Shown piece by piece: positions 1 to 8,005 of a stretch of DNA of 64,000 nucleotides. Both the position numbers and the translations under genes were made by a program. A model generated the notes under the pieces. That model was not told the DNA's origin and did not search any database. It saw only the letters and a list, made by a program, of their open reading frames with translations. Position 1 is the stretch's first letter. Each line of letters starts with the position of its first letter. Source of the stretch: Alcanivorax sp. DSM 26293 (GTDB taxonomy: Bacteria; Pseudomonadota; Gammaproteobacteria; Pseudomonadales; Alcanivoracaceae); NCBI RefSeq assembly GCF_900107995.1, contig NZ_FNUM01000011.1, positions 25,335 to 89,334 of the forward strand, read 5' to 3'.

Positions 1-2
1 CG

Positions 3-602
3 GTGGCGACACCACCAGCGCAACGGCCAGCATTCGATGACTGGGCCGCCGGACTGCTCAAGCAACTCACCCACCAGCAATTGCTCAGTGGTTTGCGCAG
101 CGGGCCATTCGGGGTGGAACAGTTGAACCAGCGCATCACCCGTCACCTGCAACAACAGGACCTGGCCCCGGAACGGGAGTGGTATCCGGGCCGCCCGGTA
201 ATGATGACCCGCAACGATTATCAGCTGGGGTTGATGAACGGCGATTTGGGTCTGACCCTGCCGCTGCTGGAAAAGAGAAATGGCAAACCGGAGTTACTGC
301 TGCGCGTCGCCTTCCAGTTACCCGACGGCCGCATCAAGTGGGTTCTGCCCAGCCGCCTGGACGGGGTGGAAACCGTCTATGCCATGACCGTGCATAAATC
401 CCAGGGCTCGGAATTCCGGCATACCCTGCTGGTGCTGCCTGATGCTCCCCATCCGCTGCTCACCCGTGAACTGATTTACACCGCCGTCACCCGTGCCCGC
501 GATCGTTTCACCTTGCTGGAATTCGGCAAACCCACAGTGCTGGACAGCGCGGTGAAAAAACGCACCTGGCGAGCGTCGGGCTTGGCAGAGCGGCTAATGT
601 AG
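3..602 (+). CDS. recD: RecBCD exonuclease V alpha subunit RecD, C-terminal part (5' end outside window)
   Basis: This is the last 199 codons of RecD, the 5'-3' helicase subunit of the RecBCD double-strand-break repair nuclease. Visible at the C-terminus are the UvrD-like helicase C domain, motif TVHKSQGSEF near residues 129-138 of the fragment (motif V region) and YTAVTRAR near 159-166 (motif VI, arginine finger region), both typical of RecD and TraI-type helicases. The reading frame is open to the left edge, so the GTG at base 3 is not a true start. The TAG stop lies inside the left arm of a palindromic repeat, so the repeat supplies the end of the gene. recB and recC are presumably upstream of the window. 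Confidence 0.93.
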   Translation: MATPPAQRPAFDDWAAGLLKQLTHQQLLSGLRSGPFGVEQLNQRITRHLQQQDLAPEREWYPGRPVMMTRNDYQLGLMNGDLGLTLPLLEKRNGKPELLLRVAFQLPDGRIKWVLPSRLDGVETVYAMTVHKSQGSEFRHTLLVLPDAPHPLLTRELIYTAVTRARDRFTLLEFGKPTVLDSAVKKRTWRASGLAERLM

Positions 603-660
603 GAGCGTCGCTTGCGGCGCGATTAACAACGCTGGAATCGCGCCGCAAGCGACGCTCCTA
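600..660. repeat. Palindromic intergenic repeat, 25-bp perfect arms
   Basis: The arms 600-624 and 636-660 are perfect inverted copies of each other with an 11-nt loop. The left arm starts with the recD stop codon TAG. A decayed single arm of the same family (GCGAGCGACGCTCCTACG) lies at about 19863-19890. The hairpin has no U-tract, but it could end transcription or protect the 3' end of the mRNA. It resembles REP/BIME-type elements; no transposase is next to it. Confidence 0.85.
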
Positions 661-935
661 CGGCAAACGACAACATTGGCTCAATGTATTTAATTGCCCG
701 GTGAATAAATGCCTCGGGAGGAATATAGACTGTAGGAGCCATGCTCGTACCCCCAGGGGATCTACGACATGCGAACCGAGCCCTAGCGAGGAAAAAAGCA
801 GTTAGCCGTTCGCCATGCAAGCATAGCGCCTACAAACAGAACCCTTGGTCGAAGAGTGGGCAGTAACCTTCACCGATGACCCTAAAAAAAACGGGATGCC
901 GAAGCATCCCGTTTTTTGTTTCCCGAATCACGCGG
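661..935. other. Intergenic gap with a decayed palindrome and a terminator
   Basis: No convincing gene lies between recD and the ompA-like gene. At about 732-749 and 812-836 there is an imperfect inverted repeat (TGTAGGAGCCATGCT against GCATAGCGCCTACA) that looks like a degenerate member of a second palindromic repeat family. The right end holds the porin gene's terminator. Confidence 0.6.
884..917 (-). terminator. Rho-independent terminator of the OmpA-like gene
   Basis: A 9-bp stem (ACGGGATGC / GCATCCCGT, 891-899 and 904-912) closes on a stable UUCG tetraloop when read on the minus strand. It is flanked by A and T runs on both sides, so it could work in both directions. It lies about 20 bp after the stop codon of the minus-strand porin gene. 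Confidence 0.92.
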
Positions 936-2042
936 TTACTTGAACTGCGCTTTCTTCTCTTCGGTTTCCACGATGATTTCCGCACGACGGTTCTTGGCGC
1001 GGCCTTCGCGGGTGCTGTTGTCCGCTACCGGCTTGTTCTCACCATAGCCTTCCGTGCTGATACGATCGCCGCTGACGTTGAAATCTTTCATCAGACGGTC
1101 TTTCACGGACTGGGCACGACGCTCGGAAAGGCCCTGGTTATAGTCCGCCGGGCCGGTGCTGTCAGCATGGCCTTCCACGCGGATATGGCCCTGCTCACCC
1201 CCGTTCAAACGCTCTGCCACACCGCGAATCTCATCAGTAAATTGTCCCTGAATCGTATCGCGGTCAAAACCAAAGTAGATCACCGAGGTTTCGCGCTGCT
1301 CCAGGCTCTCATAGACCTGACAACCATCCGCATCCACCACCGCACCGGAGGCGGTGTTCGGGCAACGGTCACGGTCATCGTTGACCCCATCACCATCGCT
1401 GTCACCGGTTACCACTTCAGCCGGGGTAGCCGCTACCACCTCATCGTCAGCGCTGTCGTCGCTGTCGTTACTGATACCAAACGCCAGATTAAGGCCCGCA
1501 TACACCTGACCTTCCCAGTACTCGCGGTCGGTACTGTAGGCGTGACGGGTACCCAGATCCAGAATCACATGCTTGAAGAAGGCACGCTGAACACCCAACT
1601 CGACCCCCGTCATCAGCTCGTCATTCTTGTCACTGTTGGGGTTATTGAGACTCTCAATGTACTGCTCCCCCACATTGATACCCGCATAGGGCTCAAAACC
1701 GAGGAGACTGGTATCGTTAAAGTGATAACGACCGCTGACAAAGTAGTTGGTCATGTCCACACGACGACCGGAATCGTATTGGCTTTCCGCATCGCCTTCG
1801 ACCTCGTCATACCAACCCTGCACAGACCAGTTGGGATGGAAACGCCAGCCCAGCTGACCGCCATAAAAAGGCACATCATCCAGACCGTCGACACCATTGC
1901 CGATCACGTCGTTATCGTAAAAAGTGTAATAACTGGCATGCCCACCAATATACCCATAACGGTCCGGAACATTTTCTCCGGCCATGGCGAGGGGGGATAG
2001 AAAAAGCGGGATCGCCGCACTAACACGCAAGATCGTTTTCAT
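936..2042 (-). CDS. OmpA/OprF-family outer membrane porin
   Basis: The 368-residue precursor begins with a signal peptide ending near AMA-G (residues 1-21). Residues 22-190 look like an 8-stranded OprF/OmpA-type beta-barrel, with alternating aromatic residues. Next come an acidic linker and a thrombospondin type-3 Ca-binding repeat (DSDGDGVNDDRDRCPNT, 214-230), with a Cys pair at 227 and 241. Residues 254-360 are an OmpA-like peptidoglycan-binding domain, with GHADSTG near 291-297 and NRRAEI near 351-356. It should anchor the outer membrane to the cell wall and may act as a slow porin. It is a single-gene unit with its own terminator. A long open frame on the opposite strand (876-2000) is a shadow. 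Confidence 0.93.
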   Translation of the reverse strand: MKTILRVSAAIPLFLSPLAMAGENVPDRYGYIGGHASYYTFYDNDVIGNGVDGLDDVPFYGGQLGWRFHPNWSVQGWYDEVEGDAESQYDSGRRVDMTNYFVSGRYHFNDTSLLGFEPYAGINVGEQYIESLNNPNSDKNDELMTGVELGVQRAFFKHVILDLGTRHAYSTDREYWEGQVYAGLNLAFGISNDSDDSADDEVVAATPAEVVTGDSDGDGVNDDRDRCPNTASGAVVDADGCQVYESLEQRETSVIYFGFDRDTIQGQFTDEIRGVAERLNGGEQGHIRVEGHADSTGPADYNQGLSERRAQSVKDRLMKDFNVSGDRISTEGYGENKPVADNSTREGRAKNRRAEIIVETEEKKAQFK

Positions 2043-2384
2043 GGCAGAGTTCCTTCAAAGTTGCTCCCTGTTATTCTGCAAATGTAACCACAAGGTGAAG
2101 GAACCCATAGCCCAGAGAGGGCGCTGAGTGCTTGAATTTACTGAAATTTAACCACTCTCAGACAAAAGATTACCAATGGATTAGGGATTTCGTCTCAGTT
2201 AGAACGTTCGCTCCAATGCTGTTTATATAGAAATACTTTTTTATATTTTTATGGGAGATATCAAAACATTTCGGGAAGGATCCACTCATTCACATTGAGT
2301 GGATCACAATTCTTCCCTCCCGCTCCGGGCTCACTTTTCCGGTGAGAACGAGCCGGGATTCATCCCCCCGAGGAACACCGGTAT
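2043..2384. other. Intergenic gap: porin promoter region and hairpins after ydbL
   Basis: This 342-bp gap must hold the promoter of the minus-strand porin gene; the AT-rich stretch around 2160-2265 is the likely place, but I do not assign -35/-10 boxes. Near the ydbL end there are two hairpins: a perfect 10-bp stem GATCCACTCA / TGAGTGGATC (2279-2288 and 2296-2305), and an imperfect GC-rich stem at about 2323-2358. Neither has a clear U-tract. Together they may terminate the ydb operon. No gene is seen. Confidence 0.55.
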
Positions 2385-2711
2385 TTACTTGGTGACCCAC
2401 TGGCCATCGGGAGTCCGCACATAATCTCCAGCGTCGGTTTTATCGATGGCTTTCTGCCCGGCCAGTCGCGCCACCTGATCCAGGGTAATACCGTTCTGTT
2501 TGGCGATGCGTTCATAGGCATCACGGCGTTTCTGGTTGATATCCGCCACCAGCTCCACGGCGGCCGGGGTCGCCTTGACCACGCCCAGATACCCGTCCGG
2601 TTGTTCACCAACCATGCCCTGACTTTTCGCCGCATCCAGATCCAGTGCAAACGCTGCCATGCTCAACAGCAAGGCCAGGGTGGCCATCAGAGTTTTTACA
2701 ATTTTCATCAT
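2385..2711 (-). CDS. ydbL: YdbL family (DUF1318) periplasmic protein
   Basis: The 108-residue protein has a signal peptide (about 1-22, ending AFA) followed by a small DUF1318 domain, including the family's 'GEQPDGYLGVV' and 'NQKRRDAYERIAKQNG' stretches. It is the last gene of the ydbH-ynbE-ydbL operon. In E. coli, YdbL modulates the YdbH-YnbE bridge that carries phospholipids between inner and outer membranes. That role is known for the family; here it is assigned from sequence and gene order. Eight bases separate it from ynbE. Confidence 0.88.
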   Translation of the reverse strand: MMKIVKTLMATLALLLSMAAFALDLDAAKSQGMVGEQPDGYLGVVKATPAAVELVADINQKRRDAYERIAKQNGITLDQVARLAGQKAIDKTDAGDYVRTPDGQWVTK

Positions 2712-2719
2712 CCCTACTC

Positions 2720-2908
2720 CTAAAACAGGTCGCTGTCTTCGCTGAACAACTGATCGATATCCTTTTCCACCTTGAGGCGGATTTCATGGTCGATCTTCAC
2801 GTTCAGGTTGATGGTGATGGGTTCCTCCGGGGCTTTCAAAGCCACCGTCGGGGTGCAGGCAGGCAACAGGGTCACCGCCAGCAACAAACCCGGCGCGAGT
2901 GTTTTCAT
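2720..2908 (-). CDS. ynbE: YnbE-like outer membrane lipoprotein
   Basis: The 62-residue precursor has a lipoprotein signal with lipobox LPAC (Cys18). The mature part is short and beta-prone (PITINLNVKIDHEIRLKVEKD), as in YnbE. In E. coli, YnbE forms oligomers in the outer membrane that meet the C-terminus of YdbH. Its ATG overlaps the ydbH stop by four bases (ATGA), which points to translational coupling. The length and sequence pattern match the family. Confidence 0.88.
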   Translation of the reverse strand: MKTLAPGLLLAVTLLPACTPTVALKAPEEPITINLNVKIDHEIRLKVEKDIDQLFSEDSDLF

Positions 2909-5514
2909 TGTGCATTCTCCGTGCGCAGTTTCTCGGTGATGTCATCGCCAATACGCAGGCTGCGCATCAGCACCAGCATGTTTTCCCGATGGGTGTAGTT
3001 AAACACCACCGGCAGATTATTTCTCTGTGGATTCACTCCCTTGATGGTCACCGCCGCTTCCAGCCAGCCCTCCCGGTCCATGTTCATGCGGGCCTGAAAA
3101 TCCGGGATGGTCAGCACGCTCAGGCTTTCCAGTGCCAGTTTTACGGCCTGGTTGGAGCTGGCCATGGATTGCACACTGGACGACGGCGGGATACGCAGGG
3201 ACAGGGTTTCCTCATTGGCCAGCCGGGCTCCGTCCACCACCATAAAATCCGTGCCCAGTTGCAGGGGCACATAGCCGCCAACACGCCCATCCAGAAACAC
3301 CGCCGGCGGATTCTGCAAGGCGGCCACCTGCTCCAGATCAATGCGGGTAATCACCACCGGCTGGGGACGTGATGATGGCCAGTCCAGCGCCGGCGAACGC
3401 AGGGAGCCGCCCAGCAACTCCGCACGGATATCGGTGAACTGCCATTGGCTGAGATCGCTCTCCATCTGCAAGGACAGGTCGGTAATGGGCGTACCGATAT
3501 CCAGGATACCCGCCGTCACCGGCCCCGCACTCTTCAGAGACACCGCCCCATCACGATAGTGCCCTTCCAGGGTGCCCTGAATTCCCCGGGCCGTGACGCT
3601 GCCCCAGTCCACTGCCGAATCGGCCAGACGCATTGTGCCCTGTGCAGACAGGGTATCGCCCCATTGCCAGTGACCTTCACCGGAGAGGGAGCCTTTACGG
3701 GGAGTCATGGCCAGGCCTTGGCCCATGGCCGGAATCAGTGGGCTATGGATCTGGAAACGGCCCTGGGGCGTCTCGCCGGCCAGGGAGGCCTGTGCCGTCA
3801 GCTCACTTTGCCAATCGGCAATCGCCAGCCTGGCGGTGACTTTTTTGCCTGTCAGCCGGGCGTTGCCTGACACCACCGGCAGCCGCCAGCGGGCAGCCAG
3901 CAAGCCGCCACTGCGCAGTTGTAACTGCCCATGGGCCCCGGCCGTGTCCACCGTTACCGGGCCACGGGTAGTCACGGTGAGCGGCCGCAACAGCACCTGC
4001 TCCACCAGCCCTTCGCTGATCGAAAGCCGGCTGCCATCCGCCAGCACCACAGCATCCTGCTGCAAATGCCACGGCACCTGCAGGGAAACCTGGCCACCCC
4101 GGTCGTAGTCGGGAAGGGACGAGGTGGCCGACAGGGTGCCCTGCCAACCGCTTTCCCCTTGCCGGAACGACAGGCTGCCATCAAGCGGGTAACCGGCGTA
4201 CTGACCTTTCAGAGTTGCCCTGGCGCCATAGGGAGCCCGTTGCAGGGTTTTCAGGGGCAGCCGAAACGCCAGATGGTCGTCACCGTTCCGCGCGTCGAGG
4301 GTGATGGGTTTTCCCTGCAAACCCTTGCTGGCGGCCTGACCCTGCCAGTGGCCCTCCTGCTGAAACCCTTGCCATTGCCCCTGCAGTGCCAGCGCGCCCT
4401 GCCACTGCCAGTGCTTGCCCTGCCATTGAAGCCGGCTGGGGTTGGCCTGCAGGCGCAGATCCTGATAACCCAGCCACAGAGGCAGTTCCACGTCGCCATC
4501 CTCCGACATGGGCACTTGCAAGGGTTGCTCCCAGCGGGCGGAAACCTGTTCCGGCAATGTGAGGCTTGCCGGCGCCAGGGTCAGCCGTCGATCCTTCCAC
4601 TGGAAATCCACTTGCCCATCCAGCTCTGGCCCCTCCAGCACGACCCGGCCAGCGCCCTGCTCCACGGAGTCCTCGTCACTGCCAGCGAACACATGAATCT
4701 GCCCTGGCGGTCCTTGCAGTTGCAACTGCCCCCGGGCTTGCCACAGATCAATGCCCTGCCCTTGCAGGGATAACGGTTCCGGGATCGCCAGCTGCCATTG
4801 TCCATGGACTGCCAATGGCTCCGTCAGACGCATCTCCGCCTGCCACTGCGCACCGGTAAAACGGGCCTTCATCGCCAGGTCCGCTTTTTGCGGCTGCGAT
4901 TGCAGGCCCGCGTCCTCCAGGGTTGCACTCAGTGTGCCGGCGGGTTGTCCCTGCCAGACACCCTCACCGTCAAGCCGCCATCTGCCTTTCCCGTCCGCGA
5001 GCCATTCATTCAACGCACCGTTGCCGGACACCGACCACTGCCCGTCACCGCGCTCATAGTCCGCCTGCAGGTGACTGGCCGTGCTCTCCACCGTTAACGA
5101 CCAGTGCTGTTGTTGCTGCCGGGCCGTTACCTGCAACGGTGGCGGCACCACTCCGCCGATTTCGGGAGCCTGCATCGCGTCGATGGAAAGCAGGAAGGGG
5201 GGCGTCCAGGGCAGGGATTCCGGCAACACAGCACCGTCATCGTCCGCGCCGCTGTCACAGGCGGCGACAGTGACCGTGCCCATGTGGACGGTGACAGGAA
5301 ACAGATCGCTCAGGACCAGATCTGTACCGGCAAGGGGCGCGCAGCCGTCCGGTTGCCAGCGCCACTGCGCCAGGGTCAGGCCGTTATGCCAGCCCGGTTT
5401 CCCCACACGCAAGCCCTGGCTATACAGCCAGCCAGCGACAACCAGTGCCAGAATCAGCACCAGCAGCAATGCATAACCAAGGCCTCGAAAAACAGGCGGA
5501 AAAAATCGAACCAT
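2905..5514 (-). CDS. ydbH: YdbH: AsmA-like intermembrane lipid-transport protein
   Basis: The 869-residue protein has one N-terminal membrane anchor (about residues 12-32) and then a very long periplasmic region of repeated beta-strand units rich in Gln, Trp and Gly, as expected for the beta-groove bridge of the YhdP/TamB/YdbH group. In E. coli these three proteins redundantly carry phospholipid to the outer membrane. The C-terminal part ends next to ynbE with a four-base overlap. Length is close to E. coli YdbH (about 880). It starts the operon; a palindromic repeat lies between its start and the preceding gene. Confidence 0.9.
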   Translation of the reverse strand: MVRFFPPVFRGLGYALLLVLILALVVAGWLYSQGLRVGKPGWHNGLTLAQWRWQPDGCAPLAGTDLVLSDLFPVTVHMGTVTVAACDSGADDDGAVLPESLPWTPPFLLSIDAMQAPEIGGVVPPPLQVTARQQQQHWSLTVESTASHLQADYERGDGQWSVSGNGALNEWLADGKGRWRLDGEGVWQGQPAGTLSATLEDAGLQSQPQKADLAMKARFTGAQWQAEMRLTEPLAVHGQWQLAIPEPLSLQGQGIDLWQARGQLQLQGPPGQIHVFAGSDEDSVEQGAGRVVLEGPELDGQVDFQWKDRRLTLAPASLTLPEQVSARWEQPLQVPMSEDGDVELPLWLGYQDLRLQANPSRLQWQGKHWQWQGALALQGQWQGFQQEGHWQGQAASKGLQGKPITLDARNGDDHLAFRLPLKTLQRAPYGARATLKGQYAGYPLDGSLSFRQGESGWQGTLSATSSLPDYDRGGQVSLQVPWHLQQDAVVLADGSRLSISEGLVEQVLLRPLTVTTRGPVTVDTAGAHGQLQLRSGGLLAARWRLPVVSGNARLTGKKVTARLAIADWQSELTAQASLAGETPQGRFQIHSPLIPAMGQGLAMTPRKGSLSGEGHWQWGDTLSAQGTMRLADSAVDWGSVTARGIQGTLEGHYRDGAVSLKSAGPVTAGILDIGTPITDLSLQMESDLSQWQFTDIRAELLGGSLRSPALDWPSSRPQPVVITRIDLEQVAALQNPPAVFLDGRVGGYVPLQLGTDFMVVDGARLANEETLSLRIPPSSSVQSMASSNQAVKLALESLSVLTIPDFQARMNMDREGWLEAAVTIKGVNPQRNNLPVVFNYTHRENMLVLMRSLRIGDDITEKLRTENAQ

Positions 5515-5592
5515 AACGGTTAGAGCCAGCGCAGCGATAATGGTTCGATAGTGGTGGCTTGGCGAGGTTGTGGCAACTGCCTACCCCCTCCC

Positions 5593-5664
5593 GTTGGAGT
5601 CTTGCTCGCAAGGCGAAGGGGTTGGAGTTGCTTCGGGGCTTCGCCTTGCGAGCAAGGCTCCAAC
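5593..5664. repeat. Palindromic repeat, 'GTTGGAGCCTTGCTCGCAAG' family, copy 1
   Basis: The 26-bp arms at 5593-5618 and 5639-5664 pair with a single mismatch around a 20-nt loop. The same arm sequence occurs at 12605-12632 (short form) and 13967-14037. All three copies lie between genes in the core region, which marks a REP/MITE-like family in this genome. Confidence 0.9.
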
Positions 5665-5679
5665 GAGTGGCGTGCGGGG

Positions 5680-6216
5680 TTATGGTGTTGAAGAGGCGCC
5701 TTCCATCACCGCCTGATGCAGCACCAGCGCCATGGCGGCCACGCGACTGGTGGCATCCACGGACAGTGTGGCACCGGTGATGCCATCCACGTCGCCGGAC
5801 AGGGTATCGTCATCATTGAGTGTCATGCCTCGATACTGACGACGGAAAAAGGCCTCATGCACTTCGCCGCCACGGGGCTCCCGGTACACCAGAATTTCCA
5901 GATCCACGATGCCCTTCGGCCCCACGGCCACGCCCACCGTCATGGGCATGTCCTTGCTTTTTTCGTCGATGATCCAGGCACTGGTGGTATCGGTATGCCA
6001 GTAGCGCAGGCGCAGGCCCCGGTAGGGGTGGCCCAGCACCTTTGTCACTCGCTGGCGCAGTTCGCCGCGCAAGGGCAGCAACCCCGGTTGTGGCGAAGCC
6101 GAGCCAAACACCTGCTGCAGAAAGTCCGGCTGACTGAGATGACGGATCTGTACCTCATAGGCCGGCAGAGTTGCCGCCAGCCCGAGCATCAGTAGCAGTG
6201 CGATGACTCTTGGCAT
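5680..6216 (-). CDS. Exported FMN-binding domain protein (covalent flavin carrier)
   Basis: The 178-residue precursor has a signal peptide (about 1-19) and an FMN-binding domain like those of RnfG/NqrC/NosR. The flavinylation motif is DGITGATLSV (144-153); in this family ApbE attaches FMN through a phosphoester to the Thr (T150 here). The start codon overlaps the stop of the upstream LolB-MpaB fusion lipoprotein by one base (TGATG), so the two are probably made together. A likely role is electron transfer in the periplasm, perhaps to that oxygenase-like partner. The partnership is inference; the flavin site is visible. Confidence 0.85.
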   Translation of the reverse strand: MPRVIALLLMLGLAATLPAYEVQIRHLSQPDFLQQVFGSASPQPGLLPLRGELRQRVTKVLGHPYRGLRLRYWHTDTTSAWIIDEKSKDMPMTVGVAVGPKGIVDLEILVYREPRGGEVHEAFFRRQYRGMTLNDDDTLSGDVDGITGATLSVDATSRVAAMALVLHQAVMEGASSTP

Positions 6217-7859
6217 CAGTTAACCAAGCGCTCCTTGTCCAGCAACGCTTCAATCAGGAACTGGTTGTAAGTGCCTACCCGTTTGCCTTCCAGCCGCGCA
6301 TTGGCCTCGTGATAAAGCGGGTTACGCTCCAGGCTCTTTGGCAGCATCCATTGGGCCACCGTGGCACCGCTCATGATCCAGGCGTTGTTGAACTTCTGCC
6401 ACCAGCCATACTTCATTTCAAATTCATCACGAATGCGCGGCGGCAGATTGGCGGCGGTGACCTGCTCCTGCACCCATAACGGGAAGATCATCCAGACGGA
6501 GCGCGGGTCGAACAGATCTTCCTTCAGGCGAATACCGTTTTCTTCCACGGTAAGCTGGGGGCTGGCCCACATGGCGCGGTTGTATTCCATGAAGGCATTC
6601 CAGTCTGCTGGCAGGGCCGGTTCCGGCACACCGAACAGCATGGCAAACAGCTTGGTTTCTTCGTAGAACTGGTCCTTCTCTTCCCGGGTCAACTCGCCTT
6701 CCATTTTCTCGTACATGTAGGCCAGGGTTTCCCACAGGGTGGCATGGACCCAGATCATGGCCGCCACTTCATTGGCCCGGTATTCGCTGCCCCGTTTGAA
6801 AGCCCCGGAATCCATGGGCACTTCGCCTTCGATTTCTTCGTGGATATCACGCACCTGATTGGCCGACGTCATCACCTGGGGCATGCTGCCGAACACCATG
6901 GTGCCCACATGCTGGAAGGTGCGACGGGCGCGGCCCAATGGGTCATCACGGACCACCGAATGTTCGTCGATACTGGCGGTGACCCAGGGGTGGGCCAGTT
7001 GAAGCAACAGCGCCCGGCCCGCACCAAAGGCGCCGGGCATGCCCGCCCGGGACAGTTTCCACATCATGGAGTCCGGCCCGTACAGGCCCACCCGGGCATC
7101 CGGTATCTTGCCGTGAATCTTCACCAGCTGCCGACAGAAAGCCGCTTCATCCACCCAGCGGGGGATGGGTGGGCTACCGTCGCTGGGTACCAGTTGGCGC
7201 ACCGCGTCCTGTCCGGCGCTATTTTCCGGCTCTGCCTCAAGCTCGGTGGGCGACACATTCTGGCCGCAGGGATGAGTCAGGTAAGCCGTTTCAGCGCGTA
7301 CCATGTTCAGCGTGAAGGAACCCGGCTCGCCCTTGAACGTCACTTCTGACGGCAACAGATAATTCTGCACCGCCATGTATTCCTGGTAGTCGATATCCCA
7401 ACCGGCTTCCTCAATACGGTCCACCCGGTCCAGGTCTTCCTGATACACCACCGCATCGGCGGTGGCCGGCAAACCCCGCAACCAGTAAGACAGATTGCCG
7501 GCACGAATATGCGCCTGCAGATGTTCGGCCACTTTCATGGCCTCCGCCCCGCCGATCACATCCACCGTTTCACTGTCCGGCTCGTAGACGTTACCGTGAA
7601 TGATGACTTTGGGTTCGCCCACCGGCTCATCCATCAGAATGGACAGGGCGTACTCCTCACCGATTTGCCGAAAGGCGAAATAGCTTTTGCTGACGGTACT
7701 GTCTGCCCGCAGAACAAAGCGGCCTTCCACTTCCCACTCGCGCATGTTTTCCGCCGATTCCGGCACGAAGTGGGATGCCTTGAACGCCGAGCAGCCCTGT
7801 AGGATCAGTAGCATGCCCAGCAGGATCACCTTGCTGTATTGCAGCGTTATTCTTGTCAT
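6216..7859 (-). CDS. Lipoprotein fusing a LolB-like domain to an MpaB/DUF2236 oxygenase domain
   Basis: The 547-residue protein has a lipobox LQGC (Cys23). Residues about 40-215 look like LolB, the outer membrane lipoprotein receptor: a start like WEVEGRFVLR, then LSYWLRGLPA, the GWDIDYQEY segment and a LPSEVTF strand. Residues about 235-530 are an MpaB/DUF2236 domain (GAGRALLLQLAHPWV, DDPLGRARRTFQHV, YRANEVAAMIWVHATLWET), a haem-binding oxygenase-like family related to latex oxygenase Lcp. I see no stop or frameshift between the two parts. The gene is coupled to the FMN-binding protein downstream. The fusion suggests a lipid- or membrane-facing oxidation step; the substrate is unknown. Confidence 0.82.
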   Translation of the reverse strand: MTRITLQYSKVILLGMLLILQGCSAFKASHFVPESAENMREWEVEGRFVLRADSTVSKSYFAFRQIGEEYALSILMDEPVGEPKVIIHGNVYEPDSETVDVIGGAEAMKVAEHLQAHIRAGNLSYWLRGLPATADAVVYQEDLDRVDRIEEAGWDIDYQEYMAVQNYLLPSEVTFKGEPGSFTLNMVRAETAYLTHPCGQNVSPTELEAEPENSAGQDAVRQLVPSDGSPPIPRWVDEAAFCRQLVKIHGKIPDARVGLYGPDSMMWKLSRAGMPGAFGAGRALLLQLAHPWVTASIDEHSVVRDDPLGRARRTFQHVGTMVFGSMPQVMTSANQVRDIHEEIEGEVPMDSGAFKRGSEYRANEVAAMIWVHATLWETLAYMYEKMEGELTREEKDQFYEETKLFAMLFGVPEPALPADWNAFMEYNRAMWASPQLTVEENGIRLKEDLFDPRSVWMIFPLWVQEQVTAANLPPRIRDEFEMKYGWWQKFNNAWIMSGATVAQWMLPKSLERNPLYHEANARLEGKRVGTYNQFLIEALLDKERLVN

Positions 7860-7914
7860 GGTCGTGACCCTTTATCGTTATTGGTATGGTTTTTAAAAAT
7901 CCTGCCACTTTTCC

Positions 7915-7998
7915 CGTAGGGTGCACTGAGCCTGAGGCGAACTGCACCATATAGGCTGTAGATCGGTGCAGTTCGCCTCAGGCTCAGTGCACCCTACG
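7915..7998. repeat. Palindromic repeat with perfect 34-bp arms
   Basis: The arms 7915-7948 and 7965-7998 are perfect inverted copies with a 16-nt loop. The element fills the gap between the acyl-CoA ligase stop and the fusion lipoprotein start. Perfect arms of this length indicate a recent, still homogeneous insertion. The arm sequence (starting CGTAGGGTGCACTGAG) is unlike the other two repeat families in the window. Confidence 0.92.
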
Positions 7999-8005
7999 TT
8001 TCAAG

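Noticed and set aside
876..2000. 374-codon open frame on the strand opposite the OmpA-like gene
   Set aside because: It mirrors a clear porin gene with signal peptide, calcium repeat and OmpA domain; its own product has no recognisable domain and is rich in His, Thr and Val as expected from an antisense frame.
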